Of a stretch of DNA of 45,660 nucleotides, positions 27,717 to 39,746 are shown in pieces. The notes under the pieces were generated by a model, which saw only the letters and a list, made by a program, of their open reading frames with translations, did no database searches and was not told the DNA's origin. Numbering within the stretch: the first letter of the stretch is position 1; each line of letters begins with the position of its first letter. Origin of the DNA: Methylobacterium isbiliense (GTDB lineage: Bacteria; Pseudomonadota; Alphaproteobacteria; Rhizobiales; Beijerinckiaceae). The position numbers and the translations under genes were made by a program. The stretch is from contig NZ_BPQQ01000014.1 in the NCBI RefSeq assembly GCF_022179325.1, forward strand, positions 1 through 45,660, in the 5' to 3' direction.

Positions 27717-28079
27717 GTGAGTACCGTGCAGGGCATTCTCTACGAGGAGAGCACGATCTGGCTCTTCCTCCTCGTCACGGTGGTGATGGGGGGCTGGGCC
27801 GCCTGGATGACGGCGCGCGGCATCGCGCTCGGCTGGCGGCCCTACTGGCAATGCGTGCTGGCGCTGCTGCTGCTCGGGGTGGCGGTGCGCTTCATCCACT
27901 TCGCCCTGTTCGAGGGCACCTTCCTGTCGCCGCACTTCTACGCGGTCGACACGGTGGTGCTGCTCCTGATCGGCTCGGCGGGCTTCCGCGCCACCCGCGC
28001 CCGCCAGATGACCACGCAGTACCGCTGGCTCTACGAACGCGCCGGCCTGTTCGGCTGGCGCCCGCGCGCCTCCGCCTGA
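27717..28079 (+). CDS. small membrane protein of the liv operon (DUF6867-like)
   Basis: A 120-residue protein with three hydrophobic segments: IWLFLLVTVVMGGWAAWM (about 13-30), CVLALLLLGVAVRFIHFALF (about 46-65) and a shorter one at about 78-92. It ends with TTQYRWLYERAGLFGWRPR. I recall a DUF6867 family of this description downstream of liv genes in Alphaproteobacteria; the name is from memory. It starts at GTG 27717 after AGCAGG (or GTG 27726, three codons in) and lies 19 bases after livF. A transporter accessory role is inference from position. Confidence 0.75.
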   Translation: MSTVQGILYEESTIWLFLLVTVVMGGWAAWMTARGIALGWRPYWQCVLALLLLGVAVRFIHFALFEGTFLSPHFYAVDTVVLLLIGSAGFRATRARQMTTQYRWLYERAGLFGWRPRASA

Positions 28080-28133
28080 AACGCCGATTTCCGCCGTGAC
28101 TTCGGGCTTGCGGCGCGCGAGAGTTCACGAGTT

Positions 28134-28149
28134 CCGGGGCAAACCCCGG
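28134..28149. promoter_or_regulatory. small hairpin between the DUF6867-like gene and livK
   Basis: CCGGGG-CAAA-CCCCGG forms a 6-base GC stem with a 4-base loop in the 129-base gap before livK. It could stabilise the livK message or partly stop read-through, allowing separate levels of binding protein and membrane parts. No T-run follows. Confidence 0.45.
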
Positions 28150-28208
28150 GCAAACGGCCGCGAGACGGCCCACCAAGACCGAGACGTCTGATCCAGAGGA
28201 GTATACCG

Positions 28209-29339
28209 ATGAAACGCACGCTGTTGCCCGGTCTCGCCCTGGCGGCCGGCCTTGCCTGGGCGGGCACGGCTCAGGCGCAGATCAAGATCGGGGTCGCCGG
28301 TCCGCTGACCGGTTCCAGCGCCGCCTTCGGCGCGCAGCTCAAGAACGGCGCCGAGCAGGCGGTGGCCGACATCAACAAGGCCGGCGGCATCAACGGGCAG
28401 AAGATCACGCTCGTGGTCGCCGACGACGCGGCCGACCCCAAGCAGGGCGTCTCGGTGGCCAACAAGTTCGCGGCCGAGGGCGTCAAGGCGGTGGTCGGCC
28501 ACTTCAACTCGGGCGTGTCGATCCCGGCCTCCGAGATCTATGCCGAATCCGGCATCGTCCAGATCACCCCGGCCTCGACCAACCCGAAATTCACCGAGCG
28601 CAAGCTCTGGAACACCTTCCGCACCTGCGGCCGCGACGACCAGCAGGGCGCGGTGGCGGGCGGCTACCTCGCCCAGAACTTCAAGGGCAAGAACATCGCC
28701 TTCGTGCACGACAAGACGCCCTACGGCCGCGGCCTCGCCGACGAGACCCTGAAGGCGCTCAAGGCCAAGGGCGGCAAGGATGTTCTGTTCGAGGGCATCA
28801 ACCCGGGCGAGAAGGACTACTCGGCGCTGGTCTCGAAGCTGAAGCAGGCCAAGGCGGACGTGGTCTATTTCGGCGGCCTGCATACCGAGGCCGGCCTGAT
28901 CGTGCGCCAGATGCGCGACCAGGGCCTCAACGCCCCGCTGATGAGCGGCGACGGCATCACCGACAAGGAATTCGCGCAGATCGCCGGTCCGGGCTCGGAC
29001 GGCACGCTGATGACCTTCTCGCCCGACGCGCGCAAGAACCCCAACGCCAAGGACGTGGTCGCGGCCTTCAAGGCCCGCAACTACGACCCCGAGGCCTACA
29101 CGCTCTACTCCTACGCCGCCGTGCAGATCCTCAAGCAGGCGATGGAGGCCGCAAAGTCCACCGACGGCAAGAAGGTCGCCGAGCAATTGCACGCCGGCAA
29201 GCCGTTCAAGACCGTGATCGGCGACATCTCGTACGACAAGAAGGGCGACATCACCCGTCCCGACTACGTGATGTACATGTGGAAGAAGGGCAGCGACGGC
29301 CGCATCGACTACACGGGCAACGAGATCCCGACCCAGTAA
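28209..29339 (+). CDS. livK: branched-chain amino acid ABC transporter substrate-binding protein
   Basis: A 376-residue periplasmic binding protein. Signal peptide MKRTLLPGLALAAGLAWAGT with cleavage at AQA; the mature protein begins QIKIGVAGPLTGSSAAFGAQ. Further typical stretches: GGINGQKITLVVADDAADPK, VVGHFNSGVSIPASEIY, NTFRTCGRDDQQG and GDISYDKKGDITRPDY. AGAGGAG lies 7 bases before ATG 28209. It completes the liv transporter; the ligand is likely a branched-chain amino acid, although this family also binds other amino acids, amides and urea. Confidence 0.93.
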   Translation: MKRTLLPGLALAAGLAWAGTAQAQIKIGVAGPLTGSSAAFGAQLKNGAEQAVADINKAGGINGQKITLVVADDAADPKQGVSVANKFAAEGVKAVVGHFNSGVSIPASEIYAESGIVQITPASTNPKFTERKLWNTFRTCGRDDQQGAVAGGYLAQNFKGKNIAFVHDKTPYGRGLADETLKALKAKGGKDVLFEGINPGEKDYSALVSKLKQAKADVVYFGGLHTEAGLIVRQMRDQGLNAPLMSGDGITDKEFAQIAGPGSDGTLMTFSPDARKNPNAKDVVAAFKARNYDPEAYTLYSYAAVQILKQAMEAAKSTDGKKVAEQLHAGKPFKTVIGDISYDKKGDITRPDYVMYMWKKGSDGRIDYTGNEIPTQ

Positions 29340-29371
29340 ACCCGACGGCCCAGGATGCTGACGCATCGATC

Positions 29372-29397
29372 TCGATCCCGGGCAAGCCCGGGATCGA
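29372..29397. terminator. livK downstream hairpin
   Basis: TCGATCCCGGGC-AA-GCCCGGGATCGA is a perfect 12-base inverted repeat 33 bases after the livK stop. With a real loop of four or more bases the stem is still 11 pairs. It very likely ends the liv transcript or protects its 3' end. There is no T-run. Confidence 0.75.
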
Positions 29398-29511
29398 CAG
29401 GGCCGTCGAACCATCTCGAAGTGTCGACATCAAGCCGAGGGCTCGGCGACATTGCGAGAGCGGAACCAACGCTCATGGGTCATGACCGTTGGGAGAGCCG
29501 CACGCCTCCGC

Positions 29512-29537
29512 TCCCCTCTCCCGCGCGGGAGAGGGGA
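29512..29537. repeat. 26-bp perfect palindrome, REP-like
   Basis: TCCCCTCTCCCGC followed directly by its complement GCGGGAGAGGGGA. Palindromes of the CTCTCCCGC...GGGAGAG type are a common interspersed element in high-GC proteobacterial genomes (from memory). It occurs once in this window, away from any gene end. Confidence 0.7.
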
Positions 29538-29761
29538 TGCCGCGCCGCCCACGGCGCACGGCAGGTGTTGACAGTCGGCCGGATGCGTCACCGGCACGGC
29601 TTGCGCGACCCTGCGCCCCACCTTACATGCACAGTCGCGTTCGCAGGCCTCCAGCCTCCGGCTCGTCCGTGCCGTGCTCTTCGCCTCGACCGCTTCGCGC
29701 TGGATTTCGATGAATTGCTCCCGGAGCGCCGCACGCGACGGCCGCCGGGTGGAGAGTATGG

Positions 29762-30040
29762 ATGGCGAAGGAAGAGCTGATGCAGTTCGAGGGTCTCGTG
29801 CTCGAGATCCTGCCGGACGCGCGCTACCGCGTGCAACTCGACCAGGGTCACGAGATCGTGGCCTACACGGCCGGCAAGATGAAGAAGAACCGCATCAAGA
29901 CTCTGGCCGGCGACCGCGTCACCGTCGAGATGTCTCCCTACGACCTCGAGAAGGGGCGGCTCGTGTTCCGTCACAAGGACGAGCGCTCGTCCGGCCCGCG
30001 CCCGCCGTTCCGCGGCGGCAGCCAGTTCCGCCGCCGCTGA
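29762..30040 (+). CDS. infA: translation initiation factor IF-1, long-tailed form
   Basis: A 92-residue S1/OB-fold protein that binds the ribosomal A site during initiation. The core (1-72) reads [61 protein letters not shown] 20-residue tail (residues 73-92: [20 protein letters not shown]) is added beyond the usual end at about 72. Long-tailed IF-1 paralogs exist in Hyphomicrobiales as I recall, beside a standard infA elsewhere. It may serve cold or stress conditions, but no experimental role is known to me. It is followed 75 bases later by rpe. Confidence 0.9.
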   Translation: MAKEELMQFEGLVLEILPDARYRVQLDQGHEIVAYTAGKMKKNRIKTLAGDRVTVEMSPYDLEKGRLVFRHKDERSSGPRPPFRGGSQFRRR

Positions 30041-30115
30041 CCTGACCGTTCCGCGCCGATCCGCCGGGCCGGGACGGGCCGAGCCCGGCCTATCGGCGTT
30101 GCCGAGGCCTTCGCC

Positions 30116-30799
30116 ATGCCACGTCCCCTCGTCATCGCCCCCTCGATCCTCTCGGCCGATTTCGCGCGGCTCGGCGAGGAGGTCCGCGACGTGGTCGCGG
30201 CCGGCGCCGACTGGATCCACGTCGACGTGATGGACGGGCATTTCGTGCCCAACATCACCATCGGGCCGGCGATCGTGAAGGCCCTGCGCCCGCACACCGA
30301 GGCGGTCTTCGACGTGCACCTGATGATCGCGCCGGCGGACCCCTACCTCGACGCCTTCGCGCAGGCCGGCGCCGACATCATCACGGTCCATGCGGAGGCG
30401 GGCCCCCACCTTCACCGCTCGCTCCAGACCATCCGGGCGCTGGGCAAGCGGGCGGGCGTGGCGATCAACCCCGGCTCGCCCGCGAGCCTCGTCGAGCCTG
30501 TGCTCGACATGGTCGATCTCGTGCTGTGCATGACGGTCAATCCGGGCTTCGGCGGCCAGAGCTTCATCCCGTCGGTCTGCGAAACGGTGGCGCGGGTGCG
30601 CGCCATGGTGGGCGGGCGCGACATCGACATCGAGGTCGACGGCGGCGTGACGGCCGAGACCGCGCCGGCGGTGGTGCGGGCCGGCGCCAACGCCCTGGTG
30701 GCGGGCTCCGCCACCTTCAAGGGCGGCCCCGCCGCCTACGCACCGAACATCGCGGCGATCCGCCAGGCCGCGGAGGATGCGCGCGGCGTCTGGGTCTGA
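30116..30799 (+). CDS. rpe: ribulose-phosphate 3-epimerase
   Basis: A 227-residue TIM-barrel enzyme interconverting ribulose 5-phosphate and xylulose 5-phosphate. Signatures: [34 protein letters not shown] (metal and catalytic Asp), [23 protein letters not shown] and [14 protein letters not shown] (second catalytic Asp). GAGG precedes ATG 30116 by about 10 bases. Length is normal. It serves the pentose phosphate pathway, and the Calvin cycle if present. It converges on parC, with a terminator-like hairpin between. Confidence 0.96.
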   Translation: MPRPLVIAPSILSADFARLGEEVRDVVAAGADWIHVDVMDGHFVPNITIGPAIVKALRPHTEAVFDVHLMIAPADPYLDAFAQAGADIITVHAEAGPHLHRSLQTIRALGKRAGVAINPGSPASLVEPVLDMVDLVLCMTVNPGFGGQSFIPSVCETVARVRAMVGGRDIDIEVDGGVTAETAPAVVRAGANALVAGSATFKGGPAAYAPNIAAIRQAAEDARGVWV

Positions 30800-30838
30800 C
30801 GGACCGCGCGCGATCGGGGACGAGCCGGGCGACCGGCC

Positions 30839-33085
<2,247 letters not shown>

Positions 33086-33139
33086 GAAACCCGTCTACTC
33101 GTCAGTGGTCGGCCAGAAGGCCGGAACATAACACGAACA

Positions 33140-33880
33140 TCAGCCGGCATCCGCGGTCCCGAGTGCGACGAATCGCTCCCGCTCCTCCGGAGCCGCGAGG
33201 CCGCGCGGATGCCAGACGTGCTGGTCGAGGAAATATCCCGTCAAGGTAAACCCCTGACGAACGTCGCGCGGCGTCGGCGTCGCCCCGGTGCCGCCCGCCG
33301 AGCGGTCGACCAGGAAGTCGGGGAGCGCGAGGAGCCGGTCGCGCCAGGGCTCGCCCGCCGCGGCGCTCACCGCCCGCCCGCTCCTGGGCGAGACGTAGGC
33401 GAGGTAGGCGTTGGAGCCGGTGGCGGCGCAGGCCGAGAGGTCGAGCCCGTAGCCGAGTTCGGCCAGCACGGCGAGTTCGAACCGCACCATCAGGGGCGGG
33501 GCGATGCCGGGATCGTGCAGATGGGCGATCAGGATGCGGGCCGCCGCGAACAGGCCCGGATGCGGGTCGCGCTCGGGCAAGAGCCGTAGCAGCCCCGCCG
33601 CGTGGGACAGGCCGTAGAGGGCGAGCCGCGACCCCATCAGCCGCCCGGCCGCGCTCTCCAGCGGCTCGACGGTGAAGTGGCCCAGGCTGTCATCCAGGCG
33701 CGCGCGCCACACCGCCCGCACGAGGTTGCCGGGCTGCAGCACCGGCTGCATCCGGCGCGAGCGCCCGCCATGCACGAGGCCGAGATGCCGGCCGTGCCCG
33801 GCCGTCATCAGTTCGAGGACGACGCTCGTCTCCCCGTGCCGCCGCGCCCCGAGCACGAGGCCCTCGTCCGTCCATTGCAT
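33140..33880 (-). CDS. recO: DNA repair protein RecO
   Basis: A 246-residue recombination mediator that loads RecA with RecF/RecR on SSB-coated DNA. The N-terminal OB fold (about 1-80) starts MQWTDEGLVLGARRHGETSV and GHGRHLGLVHGGRSRRMQPV with basic DNA-contacting residues. The helical C-terminal part contains FELAVLAELGYGLDLSACAATG and LAYVSPRSGRAVS, standard in alphaproteobacterial RecO. The zinc-finger cysteines seen in some RecO are mostly missing. It sits just upstream of parC on the same strand. Confidence 0.93.
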   Translation of the reverse strand: MQWTDEGLVLGARRHGETSVVLELMTAGHGRHLGLVHGGRSRRMQPVLQPGNLVRAVWRARLDDSLGHFTVEPLESAAGRLMGSRLALYGLSHAAGLLRLLPERDPHPGLFAAARILIAHLHDPGIAPPLMVRFELAVLAELGYGLDLSACAATGSNAYLAYVSPRSGRAVSAAAGEPWRDRLLALPDFLVDRSAGGTGATPTPRDVRQGFTLTGYFLDQHVWHPRGLAAPEERERFVALGTADAG

Positions 33881-33947
33881 GCGCCGAAGATAGGCGCGGA
33901 CGGGCCCGGATTGAACGCCCGGGTGCTGAGGTCACGCGCGAACGCTA

Positions 33948-33957
33948 ACGAATTCGT
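33948..33957. promoter_or_regulatory. ACGAATTCGT palindrome, recurring element (copy 1)
   Basis: The 12-mer AACGAATTCGTG (33947-33958) with a 10-base perfect palindrome lies in the gap between recO and the Pro/Ala-rich gene. The same 12-mer occurs at 44786-44797 before minC. A consensus -35 TTGACA (33995-34000) and a GANTC site (34012-34016) lie further downstream, before the gene at 34062. Confidence 0.4.
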
Positions 33958-34061
33958 GAGTTGTCACGGCTATTTCCCGACAATCGGGCGCTTCTTGACA
34001 AATTCGCGCCTGATTCGCCGCGCCTTTCTTCGGTGCGGAGGGCGAGCTACGGGAGCGGAGC

Positions 34062-34892
34062 ATGATGTCCGTCGAGATCGATCCGTCGGAGCGGCGCGCG
34101 CAGGCGGCGCAGCGGCCCGTGTCGCGCCGCCCTGCGCTGCTCGCGGCCGCGGCCGGGCTGGGCCTCGCCGCCTGCGGGGGGCTGGCGCTCGCCGCCTACC
34201 CCAAGGTCCAGACCCTGCTGGCACCGCCGAGCACCGGCATCCGCGTCGGGCCTGTCGCCGACATGCCCGAGATCAAGGACGGGCTGCCCGCCCTCAAGGC
34301 TGAAACCCCGGTTCCGGTGCGGGTGGTGGCGATCCCGCCCGCGACGCCCGCCGCGGCGGCCCCGCCGCCCGCTCCCGCCGCTGCGCCGCCTGCCCCGGCA
34401 GGCCAGCCGGACGGCCTCGTGACCGGCACCGTCGCTCCGCCCAAGCCCGAGCCCGTGGTGCTCAAGGCGCCGCCCGCGCCGCCCGTGGTGCGCAGCGAGG
34501 CCGCCCCGCCGCCCGCCCCGGCCGTCAAAGCCGCCGCCATCGCGCCCGTTGCGGCGCCTCCGGTCCCGCCTGCCGTGGCGGCCCCCGAGCCTCCCCCGGC
34601 CAGACCCGCGGCGACGGCCGCAGCCGAGCCGCCCGCCAAGCCCGTGAAGCCGGTGGCCAAGGCCGACCCGAAGCCTGCCCCGAAACCCGCGCCGAAGCCG
34701 GTCGCGCGCCGCGAGAAGCCAGCGCCCGAGCCCACCAAGACCGCCGCCGCCGAGCCCGCCGCGCCGGCCGAGCCGGAGCCCAAGACCTTCCTGGGCCTCC
34801 CGGTCCCCGACCTCGCGCCGGCCGGGCGCGCCATCAAGGAGACGGTGGACGCGGTCGGCGACGCGGTGATCAACTTCCCCAAGCGCCTCTGA
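34062..34892 (+). CDS. Pro/Ala-rich membrane-anchored hypothetical protein
   Basis: A 276-residue protein of no family I recognise. A basic cytosolic N-terminus (residues 1-25) precedes one hydrophobic helix (about 26-46, LLAAAAGLGLAACGGLALAA), then a periplasmic part of Pro/Ala/Lys repeats (about 75-250: e.g. PKPAPKPAPKPVARREKPAP). It ends with a more conserved-looking helix KTFLGLPVPDLAPAGRAIKE and VDAVGDAVINFPKRL. The layout resembles envelope-spanning linkers such as TonB-like or FtsN-like proteins, but no domain is present to name it. GGAGCGGAG precedes two adjacent ATG codons (34062, 34065). It has a recognisable upstream region with TTGACA and a GANTC site. Confidence 0.75.
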   Translation: MMSVEIDPSERRAQAAQRPVSRRPALLAAAAGLGLAACGGLALAAYPKVQTLLAPPSTGIRVGPVADMPEIKDGLPALKAETPVPVRVVAIPPATPAAAAPPPAPAAAPPAPAGQPDGLVTGTVAPPKPEPVVLKAPPAPPVVRSEAAPPPAPAVKAAAIAPVAAPPVPPAVAAPEPPPARPAATAAAEPPAKPVKPVAKADPKPAPKPAPKPVARREKPAPEPTKTAAAEPAAPAEPEPKTFLGLPVPDLAPAGRAIKETVDAVGDAVINFPKRL

Positions 34893-34926
34893 TTCCCCAA
34901 ATGCGTCTGAGCGAACCGGCCCGCCG

Positions 34927-36690
34927 TCAGATCCGGCGGCCCGGCGCGCTCTCCCCACCCAGCACCTCCAGCACTATCCCGTCGCGGTGGAGGCGGCCGT
35001 ACTCGTCGGTGGCCTCCACGCTGAGGCGGTGGCAGCCCGGCGCGACGCCGGCGGGCAGGCGGGCGGTCCAGATGTGGGAGGACGGCTCGGCCTTCACCCA
35101 GGATTTCTTGGTCGCCGCGAACCGCGCGTAGAGCGCCGCGACGAACGGGTCGGGCCGGCGCACCCGCGCCATCGCCTGCCAGGGGCCGTCGCCGATCCGG
35201 TACCGCACCCGGCTGCGCGGGCCGCCGTCGAAGAGGTTCACGACGAGGTCGGTGCCGCCCACGCTCTCGGCCGGCACGGGCGAGCCGAACAGGTCGGCGA
35301 GCCGCGTGTCGGGCAGCCGCGCGAGGTCCTCCGTGCGGAACTGGCTCTCCAGCAGGATCCGCATCTGGCGCCCCGCATCGTCGCTCGCCGGCACGTAGCG
35401 GGTGGTGTAGGTCGCCGCCCCCTTGATGCTGAGGACGTGGAAGCCGTGCGGGGTGCCGTCGCGGCTGTCCGCCGTGGCGATGCCGCGCCGGTCCGGCGGC
35501 CCGCTCCACCACGAGCCGGACACGGCGGTGAGCACGTGGTGGTGATGCCCCTCCGCCCCCTCGGCGACGCGCCGGCCCGACGCATCGAGATAGTGATGCT
35601 CGGTGGTGTGGGTGTGACCCGCCACGCTGAGGCTCGGCCGGCCGGCCAGCAGCCGCAGCAACGCCTCCCGGTCCACGGTGTTGATCCCGGGGCTGTCGGG
35701 ATCGAGGTCCGTGAGGAGAGGCACGTGCATGGCCACCACGACGAGCCGGTCGCGGGGCGTTTCGCGCAGCACCGCCTCCACGAAGGCGAGCTGGCGCTCG
35801 CCGATGCGGCCCTCGTAGCGCCCGCCCCGCGCCGGCGTGCCGGTGGCGGCGCCGAGATAATGCACGTTGTCGAGCATCAGGAAGAGCACGCCGCCATAGT
35901 GAAAGGCATAGGACGGCGCGCCGTAGATCCGCTTGAAGGTCTCGCGGCTGTGGCGGGCATCCGGCGCCTCGAAGTTGAGGTCGTGGTTGCCGCCGATGTG
36001 GAACCACGGGATGCCGACCCGTCCGATGATGCGGTTCTGACGCGGGTAGAGGGAGAGGTCGTCGAACAGCACGTCCCCGGTGGTCATGCCGAAGGCCGCG
36101 CCGAGGCCGAGCGCCCTCGTGACGGCGGTGTCGCGCACGAAGCCGAGTTCGGCATGGCTCTCCGGCTGAGGGTCGGTGAACAGGATCACCTCGAAATCGC
36201 CGCGCTCCTCGCTGCGCGTGAGGCCGAAATCGACCGAGGCCGGCAGCGGCCCGGTCGGTGCGAGGCCGGCGTAGCGCAGGTTCAGCCCGGCCGGGCTGCC
36301 CGCCGGCTGGTGGATGTAGGAGAAGCGCGGGATGTTGTCGGCGTCGCGCGGCAGGGCGTAGCCGGTCGGCTTGATGACGAAGATCACCGTCTCGTCCCCG
36401 ACCGGCAGCGTGTAGCGCCCGTCGGCATCGGTGCGCGCCACGTCGCGCCCGTTCGACACCAGCACGTCCGGAATGCCGGGATCGCCCGGCCCCCGCCGGC
36501 CGAGGCCGCCGCGATCCTCGTAGACGACGCCTGTGACCTGCCCGGCGCCCGCTCCGGGCGCCTCACCCGCTCCGGGCGCCTCGCCCTTTGCGGGCGCCCC
36601 GCCCTGGCCGGCCGCGGCCTGCGGCAGCAGCGCGAGCGCCGCGGCGCCCGCGACGGTCTCGCGTCGCGTCAGGGTCGTCCGATCGACCAT
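34927..36690 (-). CDS. secreted calcineurin-like phosphoesterase (three-domain)
   Basis: A 587-residue exported protein. The start MVDRTTLTRRETVAGAAALA at ATG 36690 has twin arginines (R9, R10) before a hydrophobic stretch, suggesting Tat export; a longer frame from 36714 adds eight residues. An Ala/Gly repeat linker (about 35-52) is followed by a transthyretin-like N-terminal domain (about 53-135). The metallophosphoesterase core (about 160-400) has TDPQ, MTTGDVLFDD, GGNHD, VAMHVPL and AGHTHTTEHH, a full metal-ligand set. A C-terminal beta domain follows (about 410-580). The substrate is unknown; phosphodiesters or teichoic-like polymers are possible. Downstream of the sugar transferase gene on the same strand (76 bases). 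Confidence 0.86.
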   Translation of the reverse strand: MVDRTTLTRRETVAGAAALALLPQAAAGQGGAPAKGEAPGAGEAPGAGAGQVTGVVYEDRGGLGRRGPGDPGIPDVLVSNGRDVARTDADGRYTLPVGDETVIFVIKPTGYALPRDADNIPRFSYIHQPAGSPAGLNLRYAGLAPTGPLPASVDFGLTRSEERGDFEVILFTDPQPESHAELGFVRDTAVTRALGLGAAFGMTTGDVLFDDLSLYPRQNRIIGRVGIPWFHIGGNHDLNFEAPDARHSRETFKRIYGAPSYAFHYGGVLFLMLDNVHYLGAATGTPARGGRYEGRIGERQLAFVEAVLRETPRDRLVVVAMHVPLLTDLDPDSPGINTVDREALLRLLAGRPSLSVAGHTHTTEHHYLDASGRRVAEGAEGHHHHVLTAVSGSWWSGPPDRRGIATADSRDGTPHGFHVLSIKGAATYTTRYVPASDDAGRQMRILLESQFRTEDLARLPDTRLADLFGSPVPAESVGGTDLVVNLFDGGPRSRVRYRIGDGPWQAMARVRRPDPFVAALYARFAATKKSWVKAEPSSHIWTARLPAGVAPGCHRLSVEATDEYGRLHRDGIVLEVLGGESAPGRRI

Positions 36691-36765
36691 GGCCTGTCCC
36701 CCGGTTCTGCCCACGGTTGGGACGCAGTATGAACCAGAGGTCCTTGACCGTCCCGTGACGCCGGC

Positions 36766-38262
<1,497 letters not shown>

Positions 38263-38479
38263 GCGCCGCGTCGTCTGCCTGCTGTGCCGCTCCGGGCCGC
38301 CCGTGCCGGAACGGGACGCTGTCGCGGTCCGCGCCGGCCGGGCGGGATCACCGGGGCAAGCGCGGGGCCGGGACGGGTGTGCCGGAGCGGGCAACCCTGC
38401 CCTGCGGAAGCCGGCAGAGGCCGGCGAGCACAGCCGGTGTAGAGAGGACGGGGACGCAGCGACGAGGAGCGGCCGGCGG

Positions 38480-39718
38480 ATGGACGCGCGGGCGAGCCGG
38501 GACGGGATGCCCGGAGAGGTGCGGGCGCCGGCGGGAGCGGCCGGACCGGCCGCAGCCGTGCTCGCGGGACTGAGCCTGTCGCATCTCCTCAACGACCTGA
38601 TCCAGTCGCTGCTACCGGCGATCTATCCGCTGCTCAAGCAGGCCTACGCCCTCGATTTCGGTCAGATCGGCCTGCTGACGCTCGGCTTCCAGCTCACCTC
38701 CTCGCTGCTCCAGCCGGTGGTCGGGCTGCTCACGGACCGGCGTCCGCTGCCGTTCTCGCTCGCCTGCGGCATGCTGGTCTCGCTCTCGGGGCTGCTGCTC
38801 CTGTCCGTCGCGTCGAGCTTCCCGGTCCTGCTCGCGGCGGCGGCCCTGGTCGGCACCGGCTCGGCGATCTTCCATCCCGAGGCCTCGCGGGTGGCCCGGC
38901 TCGCCGCGGGCGGGCGCTACGGCCTCGCGCAGTCGGTGTTCCAGGTCGGGGGCAATGCCGGGACGGCGGCCGGCCCGCTGCTGGCGGCCTTCATCGTGGT
39001 GCCGCACGGCCAGCGCAGCATCGCGCTCTTCGCCCTCGCGGCGCTGGCCGGCTTCGTGGTGCTGAGCCTGGTCGGGCGCTGGTACCGCGGCCGCCTCGCC
39101 CGCGGCGCCGCGCGCGGGCGCAGGGGCGGGCCGGTCGCCCCGGCCGTGCTGTCGCGCGGCCGGATCGTCGGCACGGTGGCGATCCTGCTTGTGCTGATCT
39201 TCTCGAAATACTTCTACATGGCGAGCTTCACGTCGTACTACACGTTCTACCTGCTGCACCGCTTCGGCGTGTCGGTGCAGGAGGCGCAGGTCTATCTGTT
39301 CGTCTTCCTGGGGTCCGTGGCGACCGGCACCGTCCTCGGCGGGCCGGTCGGCGACCGCTTCGGACGCAAGGTGGTGATCTGGGGCTCGATCGTCGGCGTG
39401 CTGCCCTTCACGCTGGCGCTGCCGCACGCCACCCTGCTCGGGACCGTGCTGCTCACGGTGCCGATCGGCCTGATCCTCGCCTCGGCCATGCCGGCGATCC
39501 TGGTCTACGCCCAGGAGCTGCTGCCCGGCCGGGTCGGGCTGGTGGGCGGGCTGTTCTTCGGCTTCGCCTTCGGGATGGGCGGCCTCGGCGCGGCGCTGCT
39601 CGGCGAACTCGCGGACCGCACCGGCATCGAGCAGGTCTACGCGCTCTGCGCCTTCCTGCCGGCCATCGGCCTCCTGGCGGTCTTCCTGCCGCGGATCGCG
39701 CCGCCGCGGATCGGCTGA
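38480..39718 (+). CDS. MFS transporter, fosmidomycin-resistance (Fsr)-like
   Basis: A 412-residue exporter with about 12 membrane helices. The first half starts after 30 polar residues with LAGLSLSHLLNDLIQSLLPA and IYPLLKQAYALDFGQIGLLT, typical for Fsr. Between helices 2 and 3 is the MFS motif GLLTDRRPLPFSL; the second half has GPVGDRFGRKVVIWG and ends LAVFLPRIAPPR. Fsr relatives export fosmidomycin and other compounds; the natural substrate is unknown. GAGGAGCGG precedes ATG 38480 by about 7 bases. It is divergent from the sugar transferase (217 bases between starts). Confidence 0.88.
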   Translation: MDARASRDGMPGEVRAPAGAAGPAAAVLAGLSLSHLLNDLIQSLLPAIYPLLKQAYALDFGQIGLLTLGFQLTSSLLQPVVGLLTDRRPLPFSLACGMLVSLSGLLLLSVASSFPVLLAAAALVGTGSAIFHPEASRVARLAAGGRYGLAQSVFQVGGNAGTAAGPLLAAFIVVPHGQRSIALFALAALAGFVVLSLVGRWYRGRLARGAARGRRGGPVAPAVLSRGRIVGTVAILLVLIFSKYFYMASFTSYYTFYLLHRFGVSVQEAQVYLFVFLGSVATGTVLGGPVGDRFGRKVVIWGSIVGVLPFTLALPHATLLGTVLLTVPIGLILASAMPAILVYAQELLPGRVGLVGGLFFGFAFGMGGLGAALLGELADRTGIEQVYALCAFLPAIGLLAVFLPRIAPPRIG

Positions 39719-39746
39719 GCGGAGCCGGGATCCGCGGCGGCGCGGT

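Larger units (their letters stand above)
29340..29761. other. intergenic region with two strong palindromes
   Basis: 422 bases between livK and infA. It holds the livK-proximal hairpin (29372-29397) and a 26-base perfect palindrome (29512-29537). No coding frame in it looks real. A weak promoter-like pair, TTGCGC (29601-29606) and TTACAT (29623-29628) with a 16-base spacer, is the best I can offer for infA. Confidence 0.6.

Noticed and set aside
29568-29573. TTGACA as a -35 box for infA
   Set aside because: No acceptable -10 lies 16-18 bases downstream.
34921-34939. CCGCCG/CGGCGG hairpin between the Pro/Ala-rich gene and the phosphoesterase gene as a terminator
   Set aside because: Six-base stem with a 7-base loop that overlaps coding sequence; too weak at this GC content.
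34196-36007. A 603-codon minus-strand frame
   Set aside because: Shadow across the Pro/Ala-rich gene and the phosphoesterase gene, out of frame with the latter.
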